Assembly (NCBI GenBank): GCA_017518185.1 | Contig: JAFWWB010000019.1 | Span: 1 to 46,337, forward strand | DNA from: Lachnospiraceae bacterium | Lineage (GTDB): Bacteria > Bacillota > Clostridia > Lachnospirales > Lachnospiraceae | DNA: 46,337 bases | Direction of reading: 5' to 3' | In this document: piece by piece, positions 8,303-17,783 of the stretch | Layout of the letters: each line of letters opens with the position of its first letter | Position numbering within the stretch: the stretch's first letter is position 1 | Made by a program: the position numbers and the translations under genes | The notes under the pieces: model-generated | Told to the model about the DNA's origin: nothing | What the model saw: the letters and a program-made list of their open reading frames with translations, nothing else | Database searches by the model: none

Positions 8303-9850
8303 ATGTCAATTTATGTTATCAACAAGGTCCGTACCGTAACGGGCCTGCGTACCCGCCTTTTTTGTGCGGGTATGTTTCTTTTACTGATGCCGGGAAAGAC
8401 GGTGGAAAAGCCTGTTGCCGGCACTGTATATGAGATAAGCGTAAACGGCAGCGTGGTCGGCACTGCGGATGCCCCGGAGAAAGGGCAGGAGCTTTACCTT
8501 GAGGCAAGGCGGGAGCTCTGCTCGGAGAGCGGGCAGCTGCTCCTGATGGACAGCCCCGTTATAAGCGTAAAGCCTGTGGAGGACTTTTATGGTTTTCCGG
8601 ACAGTGATGAGACTATCCGCTCCGGGATAAAGCAGATCATTTCTGCCGGCAGCAGCACAGCTTATGTGCCTGCCTGGACCGTAAAGGTCGGTGATACCGA
8701 AGTGTGCCTTTCCTCAGCGGATGAGGTCACGGCGGTCCTGCAGGATGCCATTGATAAGTACAGCGAGGGCTTTACCGTAAGCCTGCAGGCGGATCCGGCA
8801 AGAGAGCTGGGAGTGCTGATCCCGGTGATAAAAGGACAGGGAGAGGATCCCGAGGAGTTCCTTGGCGGCGCGGCGGATACCATCGAGCTTGCGGCGGAAG
8901 AAGCGGATCATGCGGGTTTTGACAATTTTGATTACGGTGTATGTTCCGTGGCCTTTTCCGAAGCCGTTGAGGTGGTGGAGGCCCATGTGCCGGCAGAGGT
9001 GCTCATGAGCCGTGGGGAAGCTGTGTCGGTACTGACGGAGCCCAAGGAACTGGAGCAGACCTATAAGGTGCAGCCCGGAGATACGCTTTCCGAGATATCC
9101 CTGAAGGTGGGACTGCCTCTGGACCGGATAATAGAGCTCAACGATGAGCTGGAGAGCGAAAGCTCCATCATAAGACCGGACCAGGAGCTGCTGATCACAA
9201 CCCCGGAACCGGTGCTTTCCGTTACCTGGTCGGAGATCGCCAGGTTTTCCGAGGTCTATGACCTGCCCACGGAATATGTATATAACGATGAGTGGTTCAC
9301 CAATAAGAGTGTCACCATAACACAGCCTTCCGCCGGTTATCATGAGGCAGTAGCGCTGATAACCAGAAAGAACGATGATGAAACGGAGCGGCAGGTCCTC
9401 TACGAAGAGATAGGCATGGAGCCGGTGGCAAAGGTGGTGGAAAAGGGTACCATCGCGCCGCCCAGCTACATCAAGCCTATTTCCGGAGGGCGGATCTCTT
9501 CCGGATTCGGTAAGAGGAGCGCGCCTACGGCAGGAGCCACTACCTATCACCAGGGCGTGGATCTTGCGACTCCGCTGGGAACGCCTGTATGGGCCTCAAG
9601 CGGAGGCACTGTCAGCTTTGCCGGCTGGGGCGGAGGCTACGGGAATGTGGTGTACGTGGACCATCCCGACGGCAGACAGACGCGCTATGCGCATCTCTCT
9701 AAGATATATGTGAAGGTGGGGCAGAGCGTGAACCAGGGACAGGTTATCGCAGCCAGCGGTTCTACCGGACGTTCCACAGGCCCTCATCTGCATTTTGAGA
9801 TGAGGATAGGAGGAGTGGCCAAAGATCCGAGGGACTATGTTCCCCTGTAA
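8303..9850 (+). CDS. Membrane-anchored LysM-G5-M23 cell wall endopeptidase
   Basis: This 515-residue exported protein has an N-terminal membrane segment (about residues 16-31, LRTRLFCAGMFLLLMPG). A region of unknown fold follows, then a LysM peptidoglycan-binding domain (from about residue 253, TYKVQPGDTLSEIS). A G5-like beta domain spans about residues 310-390 (ending EPVAKVVEKGTI), and a C-terminal LytM/M23 zinc metallopeptidase closes the protein. Zinc ligands are visible as H416 and D420 (HQGVDL) and H497 in the HLHFE motif, with H495 as the catalytic partner. It should cleave peptide cross-bridges in peptidoglycan. It is co-transcribed with the coiled-coil gene (4-base gap), which could position or regulate it. 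The ribosome site is weak (GAAAAG), consistent with translational coupling. Confidence 0.9.
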   Translation: MSIYVINKVRTVTGLRTRLFCAGMFLLLMPGKTVEKPVAGTVYEISVNGSVVGTADAPEKGQELYLEARRELCSESGQLLLMDSPVISVKPVEDFYGFPDSDETIRSGIKQIISAGSSTAYVPAWTVKVGDTEVCLSSADEVTAVLQDAIDKYSEGFTVSLQADPARELGVLIPVIKGQGEDPEEFLGGAADTIELAAEEADHAGFDNFDYGVCSVAFSEAVEVVEAHVPAEVLMSRGEAVSVLTEPKELEQTYKVQPGDTLSEISLKVGLPLDRIIELNDELESESSIIRPDQELLITTPEPVLSVTWSEIARFSEVYDLPTEYVYNDEWFTNKSVTITQPSAGYHEAVALITRKNDDETERQVLYEEIGMEPVAKVVEKGTIAPPSYIKPISGGRISSGFGKRSAPTAGATTYHQGVDLATPLGTPVWASSGGTVSFAGWGGGYGNVVYVDHPDGRQTRYAHLSKIYVKVGQSVNQGQVIAASGSTGRSTGPHLHFEMRIGGVAKDPRDYVPL

Positions 9851-9912
9851 ATGATAAGTATCTGTACAGATCTTAAAGGCGCGGTAAACAGAAGATAAGG
9901 AGACAACAGCCT

Positions 9913-11034
9913 ATGAAGCATGTCAGGACCTCTGTTCTTAAAGCGGGAATGATAGTGGCGACGGATGTCATCGCCAACGGAAATACCCTGGTATTTCCTA
10001 AGGGCTATGTGCTCACGGACCGCGCCATCGCCCGCCTGGAGAGCTACGAGATAGGTGACATCAGGATAGAGGACCCCGTCGACTGTGAGGTCGAGGAGAT
10101 CGAGAATGAGGGCGGAAGCGCTGCGCCCGAGATAACGGTCAATACGATCGAGGAGCCTTCCCATTTTGAAAAGCTGAAGGCAAGCGAGGAGTTCCAGGCT
10201 TTCAAGGCAAGCTTTACCGAGAATGTTAACGGCCTCAGGAGCAATCTGAACGAGATAGTCGAAAAGAACACCCCCATTAATGTGGATAACATGATAGGCG
10301 ATACCATGCGCATCATCAGCGCCCAGGGCAATACCTTCGGCGTTTTTGATATGCTCCACAACATGAGGGATTTCGATGACCTTACTTATGCCCACAGCAT
10401 GAACGTGGCCATGATCTGCAACGTCTTTGCCAGGTGGCTGAATTTTTCCGAGGACAGCGTGAAGCTGGCCACGGCATGCGGTATGATGCACGACATAGGC
10501 AAGCTCAAGATCCCCGATGAAATAATCAAGAAGCCCGGAAAGCTTACGGATGAAGAGTACCGCATGATCAAATCCCATCCTCTTGAGGGCTATAATATCC
10601 TTAAGAGCCAGAACATCAGTGAGCATATCAAACTGGCGGCCCTTGAGCATCACGAAAAGTGCGACGGTTCGGGCTATCCCATGAAACTTACCAGAGAGAA
10701 GATCGACGGCTATGCCAAGATCGTTGCCATAGCAGATGTTTACGACGCCATGACAGCGAACCGTGTCTACAGGGAGGGCCTCTGCCCCTTCCGTGTAATA
10801 GAGATATTTGAGGAAGAGGGTCTCCAGAAGTACGAGATACCCTACATAATGAAATTCCTGGAAAACGTGGTCAACACCTATATAGAGAACCGTGTCATGA
10901 TCAGCGACGGCCGCATCGGTACGATCCGCTGGATCAACAAACAGCGGCTCTCAAAGCCCATGCTCCAGATGGCAGACGGCACTTTCCTGGAGCTGGACAA
11001 GAGCCCGGGACTCAGCATAGAGAAGATACTGTGA
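9913..11034 (+). CDS. HD-GYP domain cyclic-di-GMP phosphodiesterase
   Basis: The 373-residue cytoplasmic protein has an N-terminal DUF3391-like segment (residues 1-55), a linker, and an HD-GYP domain at about 140-330. Key residues are visible: H161, the HD pair in MMHDIGKLKIP (193-194), H222, and HHEKCDGSGYP at 246-256 (consensus HHExxDGxGYP), then IADVYDAMTA. Such enzymes hydrolyse c-di-GMP to pGpG or GMP using a bi- or trinuclear metal centre. The start has AAGGAGA 9 bases ahead. It sits just before the polysaccharide island, and c-di-GMP control of surface polysaccharide is plausible but not shown. A clear intrinsic terminator follows. Confidence 0.93.
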   Translation: MKHVRTSVLKAGMIVATDVIANGNTLVFPKGYVLTDRAIARLESYEIGDIRIEDPVDCEVEEIENEGGSAAPEITVNTIEEPSHFEKLKASEEFQAFKASFTENVNGLRSNLNEIVEKNTPINVDNMIGDTMRIISAQGNTFGVFDMLHNMRDFDDLTYAHSMNVAMICNVFARWLNFSEDSVKLATACGMMHDIGKLKIPDEIIKKPGKLTDEEYRMIKSHPLEGYNILKSQNISEHIKLAALEHHEKCDGSGYPMKLTREKIDGYAKIVAIADVYDAMTANRVYREGLCPFRVIEIFEEEGLQKYEIPYIMKFLENVVNTYIENRVMISDGRIGTIRWINKQRLSKPMLQMADGTFLELDKSPGLSIEKIL

Positions 11035-11041
11035 GGACAAG

Positions 11042-11064
11042 ACGTGCCGGAGAGGGCACGTTTT
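11042..11064 (+). terminator. Intrinsic terminator after the HD-GYP gene
   Basis: Perfect 7-bp stem ACGTGCC/GGCACGT (11042-11048 and 11055-11061) with a 6-base loop, then TTTT. It separates the M23/HD-GYP block from the glycosyltransferase island. Confidence 0.75.
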
Positions 11065-11132
11065 GCATATACGGATACCGGAGTCATGCGACCGGAAAGT
11101 TGTGAAGGACCGGCTGATAAGGATAAGGCCAT

Positions 11133-12053
11133 ATGAAAATGGGATCGAAGACAGCAGCCGTTGTAGTAACATACAACAGGAGAGAGCTGTTAAAAAAGTG
11201 CATAAAACGATTGCTTGAACAGACGATTCCCTGCGATATCTATGTGATAGATAATGCAAGCGCCGACGGTACTGCCGATATGATCAGGGATGAATATGTC
11301 GGATCATCTCTGCGTTATTTTAATACCGGGAAGAATCTCGGCTGTTCCGGAGGAAATGAATTCGGGATAAGGGAAGCGTTAAAAGCCGGATATGAATACA
11401 TCTGGACTCTTGATGATGATGTGATCCCGGAAAGGGACAGTCTGGAACAGCTGTTTAGGGGCGGGAAGGCACTGAAGGGCAGATGGGGAGTCCTTTCCAG
11501 CGTCGTAAAGTGGAAGGATGGAAGCATCTGTAAAGCAAACCGGCAGAAAAAAAGTCTGTTTACCTTTGTAACGGACAGAGAGCTTAAGAAGAAAAAAGCA
11601 GTCCGTGTTAAGATGGTTTCCTTTGCATCCATGCTGATCAGAGCTTCCGTGGTAAGGGATGTGGGACTTCCGAAGGTGGAGTACTTTATCTGGACGGATG
11701 ATTATGAGTACAGCGGAAGGGTATCCCGCAGGTATCCGGTCTATGTGATCCCACAGAGCGTTGTGCTCCATGAAATGAAAAGGAACAGAAAACACGATCT
11801 GGCAACGGAACAGGGCGAAAGGATTCACCGGTATAAATATCTGTTCAGAAATGATGTGGATTGTTACCGTGATTACGGGATCGCCGGATGGTCTTATATA
11901 TTGCTCAAAGATATCGGTACAAGTGTAAGGATACTGATGTTTTCCGGAGCCGATGCCGGTCACAGGCTCCGGGTTGTATGGAGCTCTTTCAAAAAGGGAC
12001 TGCATTTCAGGCCGGAGGTAAGATATCCGGACCGGTCTTCCGACCGCGTGTGA
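11133..12053 (+). CDS. Glycosyltransferase family 2 (rhamnosyl/galactofuranosyl-transferase type)
   Basis: The 306-residue cytoplasmic GT-A protein starts with AAVVVTYNRRELLKKCI and the nucleotide-sugar loop VIDNASADGT, then the metal-binding TLDDDVIP (DDD). A later FIWTDDYEYSGR segment carries the probable catalytic base region. The short N-terminus, NASxDGT loop and WTDDxE motif resemble the subgroup that includes rhamnosyltransferases and GlfT-like enzymes, so an alpha-hydroxy sugar transferred to a growing lipid-linked glycan is likely. It is the first gene of a four-gene plus-strand block and has no obvious promoter of its own between the upstream terminator and its start. A purine-rich AAGGATAAGG lies just upstream of ATG. 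Exact sugar cannot be told. Confidence 0.88.
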   Translation: MKMGSKTAAVVVTYNRRELLKKCIKRLLEQTIPCDIYVIDNASADGTADMIRDEYVGSSLRYFNTGKNLGCSGGNEFGIREALKAGYEYIWTLDDDVIPERDSLEQLFRGGKALKGRWGVLSSVVKWKDGSICKANRQKKSLFTFVTDRELKKKKAVRVKMVSFASMLIRASVVRDVGLPKVEYFIWTDDYEYSGRVSRRYPVYVIPQSVVLHEMKRNRKHDLATEQGERIHRYKYLFRNDVDCYRDYGIAGWSYILLKDIGTSVRILMFSGADAGHRLRVVWSSFKKGLHFRPEVRYPDRSSDRV

Positions 12054-12059
12054 AGCAGT

Positions 12060-13070
12060 ATGGAGAAAATGGGGAATATACTGTCAGAGAAAACAGATCT
12101 TCCGCTCGTATCGGTCATCGTTCCGGTGTATAACGTAAAAGGATATCTGGAGGAATGCATCGATTCCATTACAGGGCAGAGTTATAAAAAGCTTGAGATC
12201 ATCATAATAGATGACGGATCCGATGACGGGAGCGGGGATATATGCGACAGTTTTACGGATGAAAGGATCCGGGTCTTCCATCAGGAGAACAAAGGACAGT
12301 CCTGCGCAAGAAATCTGGGCCTTAAACATGCAAAGGGTGAGATCATATCTTTCATAGATGCGGATGATAAGATCGGAACATATATGATAGAAGGGCTGTT
12401 AGATAATCTGCTTACGTATGATGTTCCGGTCTCGAGCTGCGGATATACAAGGGATCCCAAAAGATTCACAGACCGGATCCGCAGCCGTGGGCGTCTGTAT
12501 GATAAGAAGGAAGCGCTGGCACATTTCCTTGATCATTATGGATTCAGGATGAGCGTCTCGAATAAGCTGTACCGCAGGGAGCTCTTTGAAAACGTCCGTT
12601 TTCCGGAAGGTGAATACTTTGAAGATACAAAGGTGACTTATCTTCTGCTGAAAGAAGCTGATGCCTTATATCATGTTGATGATCCGATGTATCTGTATAA
12701 TATCAGGGAAGACTCAACGACAGAGCTTCCGTTCTCAAAACGGAATTATGATAAGATGCGCGTGATCAACTTCATCATGAGGGACTGCAGGGCTTATGAC
12801 AGGGAGGTATTCCACCGTCTTTATCCGGGCTATGCGGCATATGTTCTGTCTTTCATAAACAGCGCTATCCGTGACGGTAAGCGCGTAACGAAGCAGGAAG
12901 AGAAGCTGAAGCGGTTCCTGTCCGGGAAAACGGGTATCATTTTTCGTGCCGGGGGGATCTGCAGGTCGGTACGTCTGGGACTCCTCCTGTTTCGGTTTTC
13001 GCCGAAGCTTTACAGACGCTTTTATTCTTTCTACAGTATGAATTTCAGAAAAAGCGGCATTGTCCGATAA
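12060..13070 (+). CDS. Glycosyltransferase family 2
   Basis: The 336-residue GT-A enzyme has VSVIVPVYNVKGYLEECI, IIDDGSDDGSGDIC and the metal site SFIDADDKI, the standard SpsA-like N-terminal half. A helical C-terminal part (KLYRRELFENVRFPEG, then FEDTKVTYLL) is typical of Firmicutes capsule and exopolysaccharide transferases. It follows the previous gene by 6 bases and is surely co-transcribed. Sequence similarity to the next gene product (same VPVYN, DDGSxDGSG and DADD motifs) suggests duplication. Substrate not predictable from sequence alone. Confidence 0.9.
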   Translation: MEKMGNILSEKTDLPLVSVIVPVYNVKGYLEECIDSITGQSYKKLEIIIIDDGSDDGSGDICDSFTDERIRVFHQENKGQSCARNLGLKHAKGEIISFIDADDKIGTYMIEGLLDNLLTYDVPVSSCGYTRDPKRFTDRIRSRGRLYDKKEALAHFLDHYGFRMSVSNKLYRRELFENVRFPEGEYFEDTKVTYLLLKEADALYHVDDPMYLYNIREDSTTELPFSKRNYDKMRVINFIMRDCRAYDREVFHRLYPGYAAYVLSFINSAIRDGKRVTKQEEKLKRFLSGKTGIIFRAGGICRSVRLGLLLFRFSPKLYRRFYSFYSMNFRKSGIVR

Positions 13071-13122
13071 AATGGACATGTGACTGCACCTGGCTACAGA
13101 CAGTGTATTTAGTTTCCGGGAA

Positions 13123-14121
13123 ATGTGTGAGATAAGTGTTATCATCCCTGTATACAATAAAAAAAGATATCTGAGGGAGACCGTAGGATCGGTGCTGGAT
13201 CAGACGGCTGGTGATCTTGAGCTCCTTCTGATCGATGACGGATCAACGGACGGATCCGGCAGGCTCTGTGACGTTCTGTCCGCTTCGGACATACGGATCA
13301 GGGTGTATCATACCAAAAACCGCGGTGTAGGCGCAGCACGCAATCTTGGTATAAGAAAAGCCTCGGGGAAGTATATCTCTTTTATCGATGCTGATGACCG
13401 TATTGAAAAAACCTTCCTTGAAAAGCTTAAGGATGCTATTGAAAAGGACCGCGCTGATATGGCCATGTGCGGTTATTATGAGATCATAGACGGAAAGAGG
13501 ATCGACCGGGATCTGAAAAGATCCGGTCCGGATAATGTGTATTATGACGTCCTCAGACAGAACAGATTGTGCACTTCGTGGAATAAGCTGTATCTGAGAG
13601 AAAAGATACATCATTTATTTGATGAAAGAACTTCAACCTGTGAAGACAGTATCTTCTGCACACAGTATTACTCGGATAATCTTCCCAAAACAGCTTATGT
13701 ATATGAAAACCTGTACGGATATATAAGGAGAAAAGACTGCCTGACGGCAGATCTTCAGGAACAGGCGCTTTACGGGATCACGAAATATATGTTATGTAAT
13801 ATGAAGATCGCCGGGATGATAAGTGATGAACGGACGAGACGGGCGGCGATCCAGCATATCTGTAAGGTATATTTCTACGGGGTATATATGTTCATTTTTC
13901 AGAACCTATGCAGCGGACCTGTCACCGGAGAAAAGCTGTCGATCATAGACAGCGTGTTCCGGGATGAAAGATACAGAAGGATAATGGGATATATCATAAG
14001 GTATCCGTTATATGACAGCAAAGCGGAAAGAGCATCAAAGTCGGAATTCCTTTATATACTGTTTTCTTTACTTGGCATGAAGAGGGCAACGCTGTTTTTA
14101 TCCAGGGTGAAAAAACTGTAA
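13123..14121 (+). CDS. Glycosyltransferase family 2
   Basis: The 332-residue GT-A protein has ISVIIPVYNKKRYLRETV, LLIDDGSTDGSGRLC and the metal-binding SFIDADDRI. In its second half, TSWNKLYLREKI precedes a FDERTSTCEDSIF segment that parallels the E-D acceptor motif of its upstream neighbour. It is a soluble or peripheral transferase for lipid-linked oligosaccharide assembly. The start is ATG at 13123, 4-5 codons before the first beta strand, with a weak GGGAA ribosome site. It lies in the same run as the other three GT2 genes, with 52 bases of untranslated space before it and no terminator. Confidence 0.9.
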   Translation: MCEISVIIPVYNKKRYLRETVGSVLDQTAGDLELLLIDDGSTDGSGRLCDVLSASDIRIRVYHTKNRGVGAARNLGIRKASGKYISFIDADDRIEKTFLEKLKDAIEKDRADMAMCGYYEIIDGKRIDRDLKRSGPDNVYYDVLRQNRLCTSWNKLYLREKIHHLFDERTSTCEDSIFCTQYYSDNLPKTAYVYENLYGYIRRKDCLTADLQEQALYGITKYMLCNMKIAGMISDERTRRAAIQHICKVYFYGVYMFIFQNLCSGPVTGEKLSIIDSVFRDERYRRIMGYIIRYPLYDSKAERASKSEFLYILFSLLGMKRATLFLSRVKKL

Positions 14122-14144
14122 AAGACTGAAAGGTTAACGGACCG

Positions 14145-15014
14145 GTGGGGATCAGGATAAGCGTTGTGGTAGCAACGCTGAATTGCGAAAAAGTGATAGA
14201 ACAGTTTCTGAAGAGCTATGCGGAACAGGACTATGCGGACAGGGAGCTGATCGTGATAGACGGAGGCTCTTCCGATGATACGCTGAAGATAGTTGAACGA
14301 TACCGTTCCGAAACGGCGATCATAATCTCGGAGAAAGACCGTGGCGTATATGATGCATATAATAAGGGTATCGAAAGGGCAAGCGGAGATTATGCGGTAT
14401 TCTTCGGCGCTGATGATGCTTTTTATGATAAACGGACTCTGAGTAATGTCGCGAAGACTATCGTCAGGGAAAATGCTCCGGATCTTTTGTGTACAACGGT
14501 GCTTTATGTTGACAGGGCATGGGCGTATATAGAAAAGAAAAGGGTGCTATACGGATGGGAAGAAGGCCTTAAGCGGAAACAGCCGATGATACCGCATCAG
14601 GGACTGTATGCAAAAACAGAGATCCTGAGGGAGCATCCTTTCAGCTTAAGGTATGATATCTCTTCGGATCTGGAATTCTATCTGTATTGTCATAAAACCC
14701 GAAAGAATATAAAATACATCGACAGGGTTACCGCATTCTTCAGCCGCCAGGGGCTCTCTTCGAACAATGAGATCAAACGAAAAAGGGAAGAGAATGAGAT
14801 CCTGGCTCATTACGGAGAAGAGAAGACGGAGGATCACGGCGGCAGTGAATTGCGAAGAAAGCTCCGGCAATGGCTCTGCAGGTATAAAGCGGGAATGATC
14901 CTGATGATCCGTTTCCGAGGGTTCAGGATACATAAGTGCGGAAACGCCTGCTGCAGGTGGTGTGCGTATAACAGGATGAAAACGGGATATAAGGGATTGC
15001 GGATGAGACTATGA
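14145..15014 (+). CDS. Glycosyltransferase family 2 (WcaA/colanic-acid type)
   Basis: The 289-residue GT-A enzyme has ISVVVATLNCEKVIEQFL, the loop VIDGGSSDDTL and YAVFFGADDAFYD, a pattern (IDGGSxDxT ... ADD) close to PglI/WcaA-like transferases. The C-terminal 50 residues are strongly basic and Cys/Arg-rich (CRYKAGMILMIRF), probably a peripheral membrane helix. The start is GTG at 14145; the first conserved strand follows within three codons, so an upstream start is not needed. Its stop lies 14 bases from the stop of the convergent radical SAM gene, and no terminator is visible between them. Confidence 0.87.
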   Translation: MGIRISVVVATLNCEKVIEQFLKSYAEQDYADRELIVIDGGSSDDTLKIVERYRSETAIIISEKDRGVYDAYNKGIERASGDYAVFFGADDAFYDKRTLSNVAKTIVRENAPDLLCTTVLYVDRAWAYIEKKRVLYGWEEGLKRKQPMIPHQGLYAKTEILREHPFSLRYDISSDLEFYLYCHKTRKNIKYIDRVTAFFSRQGLSSNNEIKRKREENEILAHYGEEKTEDHGGSELRRKLRQWLCRYKAGMILMIRFRGFRIHKCGNACCRWCAYNRMKTGYKGLRMRL

Positions 15015-15028
15015 TATATCAGCAAGCC

Positions 15029-16705
15029 CTAGCCTTTCCACTGCATGCGGACTATCGGATCTTTACAGATTGGATCCCTGAGTACTTTGACTAAATCGGG
15101 TTTCATCTTTTCATTTTCGTCAAACATGGATACATCACTGAATTCTTTTTCGGAAAAGGTTCCCCAGTTTCTTATATGCGACAGATTGACCTCATCAAAT
15201 CCCATTCTTTTTGCCCATGCAATAAAATCCGGGATTTCTTTATAATTTGACTTTTGAACTATCATATTAACTCTTACTGAAGCTACCTTATTGTTTTTTC
15301 GGAGAGCGGAAAGAAGTTCCATGTTTTTCATAAGCTTCTCATAGTTTCCGCCGCACCTGATCTTTTCATATGTTTTTCTGGTGGCTGCATCGATGGAAAC
15401 TGAAAAGCTGATATTCTCATATTTATCTTTCAGCCTCCGCCACTCTTGCTGGGTAAAAAGTGTGCCGTTAGTCATGATGACGATATTATTACGTTTTATG
15501 ATCCCGTCATAAAGGAGCTGTTTGTAATTATTTGACAGGAAGGTTTCGCCGTTTCCACCTATTATCAGAGTGTCAGCTTTTTCAAGCCATCCTGATCCGA
15601 GCAGTGCCTGTGTGCATGATCTGACGGCAGATTCAACAGTTTCAGGATTTTTAACATATATACTCTTTCTGCAGGAAGGACAATGCAGGTTGCAGATCGT
15701 ATCGTTAGCAACAATTACGGTATCAGGACAGTCTTTTTCTGCTACATAGAGCATAGGATCGGGGGAACCGGTATGATCACTGCTGCTCTTCAGCTTTCCG
15801 CACAATGCTCTGGAACAGAAAGTGTATGTGTTGTTTATCATTGATAAACGTATTATTTTTGCTAGTGTTGAATTCCATATATCATTGATATCTGTTATCC
15901 CGATATTACCGTATCCGACATCGAGAAATTCAGGACAGTCACAGAGACGCGTCATGCCGTCCTTTCCTACATATAAAGTGTGAAAAGGGGTCTCACAGTT
16001 ACAACCATTCTGCCTTTTGTCAAAATACACTGCTCTCATGTATAAAGATGCCATAGTATGTGATTTTAGTTCTTCCGTGGTGATAACTTTATCTCTGACT
16101 GAGGGATGATCTTTGATGAATCTTGTAGCATCTGATACATCATAAAAACAGATATGATCGCAATCATCATAGGAATCTCTTTTGGCGAACAATTGAGGTA
16201 TCGACTCCAGAATGCCGGATAAAAGATAATATGAGTAAGTGATCCATCTGAAGATTCGGTTACTGCTGTTTGCTGTATCCTTATCATAATATCCCTGTAA
16301 GAGGTCTCTGCAAGGATCGTTTGGGAGAATCTTTCCGTGTTTGGCTGCGTATCCGAATACGACGGCTTTTATATATTCTTTCACGCTTCCATGATATGAT
16401 CTGAATATGATCTTGCATTTCTTCCAATCATCCAGCATCGGAAAACAGTCTTCGGCAAACAGAAAATCCCTTTTGTATATAAGGCCGGATCTCTTTAATT
16501 CCCGTAAGGCTTCAGCACGTTCATATGTGCAGCATATGAAAAGATCTTGTATGAAAGGGACAGCAGTGAGAACGCCGTTCAATCTAATGGCGTCCCCAAG
16601 ATTAAGTATGTCGGAAAAGATATATCTGAAATCCTCGATAAGTTTTTCGCTCCCATCACCAAACCCAAGTATCCCGATGGGTTTACTATTATGATGAAAT
16701 GTCAT
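15029..16705 (-). CDS. Radical SAM protein with SPASM-like cysteine domain placed N-terminally
   Basis: The 558-residue protein has three parts. Residues 1-200 hold a Rossmann-like segment (IGILGFGDGSEKL at the start). Residues ~235-305 look like a SPASM module: cysteines at 235, 237, 255, 257, 297 and 302 around LYVGKDGMTRLCDC, a GNIG motif and DINDIWNS. The radical SAM core begins with CNLHCPSC (C338, C342, C345, the CX3CX2C [4Fe-4S] site) and includes IGGNGETFLS. SPASM modules normally follow the radical SAM core, so the order is unusual. The start at 16705 has GGAG 9 bases ahead; the stop of the fucosyltransferase-like gene is one base upstream. In this operon it probably modifies a sugar or a surface peptide; the reaction cannot be named. 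Confidence 0.82.
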   Translation of the reverse strand: MTFHHNSKPIGILGFGDGSEKLIEDFRYIFSDILNLGDAIRLNGVLTAVPFIQDLFICCTYERAEALRELKRSGLIYKRDFLFAEDCFPMLDDWKKCKIIFRSYHGSVKEYIKAVVFGYAAKHGKILPNDPCRDLLQGYYDKDTANSSNRIFRWITYSYYLLSGILESIPQLFAKRDSYDDCDHICFYDVSDATRFIKDHPSVRDKVITTEELKSHTMASLYMRAVYFDKRQNGCNCETPFHTLYVGKDGMTRLCDCPEFLDVGYGNIGITDINDIWNSTLAKIIRLSMINNTYTFCSRALCGKLKSSSDHTGSPDPMLYVAEKDCPDTVIVANDTICNLHCPSCRKSIYVKNPETVESAVRSCTQALLGSGWLEKADTLIIGGNGETFLSNNYKQLLYDGIIKRNNIVIMTNGTLFTQQEWRRLKDKYENISFSVSIDAATRKTYEKIRCGGNYEKLMKNMELLSALRKNNKVASVRVNMIVQKSNYKEIPDFIAWAKRMGFDEVNLSHIRNWGTFSEKEFSDVSMFDENEKMKPDLVKVLRDPICKDPIVRMQWKG

Positions 16706-16706
16706 G

Positions 16707-17783
16707 TTATCTGTCTCCAGTAGGCCTGATGAATTCATTGTCATTCTTATTGTTTCCGTTGTCTATGATCTTCATATACTCGTATTCTTCGTTCCTGCTA
16801 TGCTTATAAAGGTTGCTCATAAAGCTTACCGAAGACTTTCCTGCCACAAGGCCGTCGCAAAGGCTCAGGGTATACATATCCCTTGCTATTTCGTATCCCA
16901 ACAGGTATTTATGATATTTTCTGCTGCTTTTACTGAATGCAACTGAGGTGTTTCCGTTACTGCGGAAAACATCGGGATGCTGCAGGAATCTTATATTTCT
17001 GAAGGAGGATTTTATTCTGCTGGGAAAAGCGGCATCGTCTGTTGCCAGAAATACTGTACTAAGGCCTGTTGCCTCCAGAGCCTTATCTATTTCTGATATC
17101 ATCCGGTCTTCGTCAATAAAAACGGGATGATCGTTGTTGCAGTTTTTATAATCGGTACCCCTGAAATGAACGCCAAGGATCTTTCCGTTTTTCTCTTTTT
17201 CCAGAAGTGCGGATGATTCCTTTATTATTTCCGGTTTCAGGCGCATATATTTATTTATGATGGGAGAACATATGCGAAAAGCCTGTCTGTTATAATAATT
17301 CTTCAGGGAATATGCATCCAGGGCACTGTATTCTTTCATTGTCATCATATGATAATAACGGGAATAGCATACATTTAACGCGATGTTTTCATCAAAAGAC
17401 TCTTCAGAGGACAGGAAATAGTATTCCCAGGGATTGCTGCATTTTGTACGCATATCTTTGTCATAGTATGCAAAATCCTCGGAAAGCCTTATTACCGGAG
17501 CGAAACCATGCTGTTGTGCAAATATGATCAGCCAGATGATAAACCTGAGAGTAGCGCAAAAACCCTCATTCGGAGAGTTCTCGGTTATAACATAGATCGT
17601 TTTTCCGTAGTCTTTAGTTCCGTTATGTAGAAGTTCGAGATAATCACAATTTGCGGAATCTCCGAGAGCCAGTGCTCTTTGCAGGTAACAGTCATCTTTT
17701 TTGATCATGCGTCTGATCGTACGCAATAGCAGAAATACACCGGGATTTTTTTCTCTGATAATAGTCTTAAGGTTTCTTTTCAT
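16707..17783 (-). CDS. Fucosyltransferase-like protein (GT23/NodZ-type HxRxTD motif)
   Basis: The 358-residue protein carries HFRGTDY at residues 206-212 (H206, R208, T210, D211), the GDP-fucose-binding HxRxTD motif of alpha-1,6- and O-fucosyltransferases and NodZ. A later VFLATDDAAF segment and a SLCDGLVAGKSSVSF segment resemble the second and third conserved blocks (ATDD and D-x-x-x-x-S/T-x-S-S). The first 100 residues contain a cysteine-flanked hydrophobic stretch near FIIWLIIFA. It overlaps wzt by 4 bases (ATGA) and precedes the radical SAM gene by one base, so the three are translationally coupled. It probably adds fucose or a related 6-deoxyhexose before or during export of the polysaccharide. 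GDP-fucose synthesis genes are not in the window. Confidence 0.72.
   Translation of the reverse strand: MKRNLKTIIREKNPGVFLLLRTIRRMIKKDDCYLQRALALGDSANCDYLELLHNGTKDYGKTIYVITENSPNEGFCATLRFIIWLIIFAQQHGFAPVIRLSEDFAYYDKDMRTKCSNPWEYYFLSSEESFDENIALNVCYSRYYHMMTMKEYSALDAYSLKNYYNRQAFRICSPIINKYMRLKPEIIKESSALLEKEKNGKILGVHFRGTDYKNCNNDHPVFIDEDRMISEIDKALEATGLSTVFLATDDAAFPSRIKSSFRNIRFLQHPDVFRSNGNTSVAFSKSSRKYHKYLLGYEIARDMYTLSLCDGLVAGKSSVSFMSNLYKHSRNEEYEYMKIIDNGNNKNDNEFIRPTGDR

Noticed and set aside
8714-9550. 278-residue minus-strand frame
   Set aside because: Antisense to the LysM/M23 gene; composition and lack of motifs mark it as a shadow.
15015-15028. Bidirectional terminator between the GT2 block and the radical SAM gene
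   Set aside because: Only 14 bases separate the two stop codons and no hairpin is visible.
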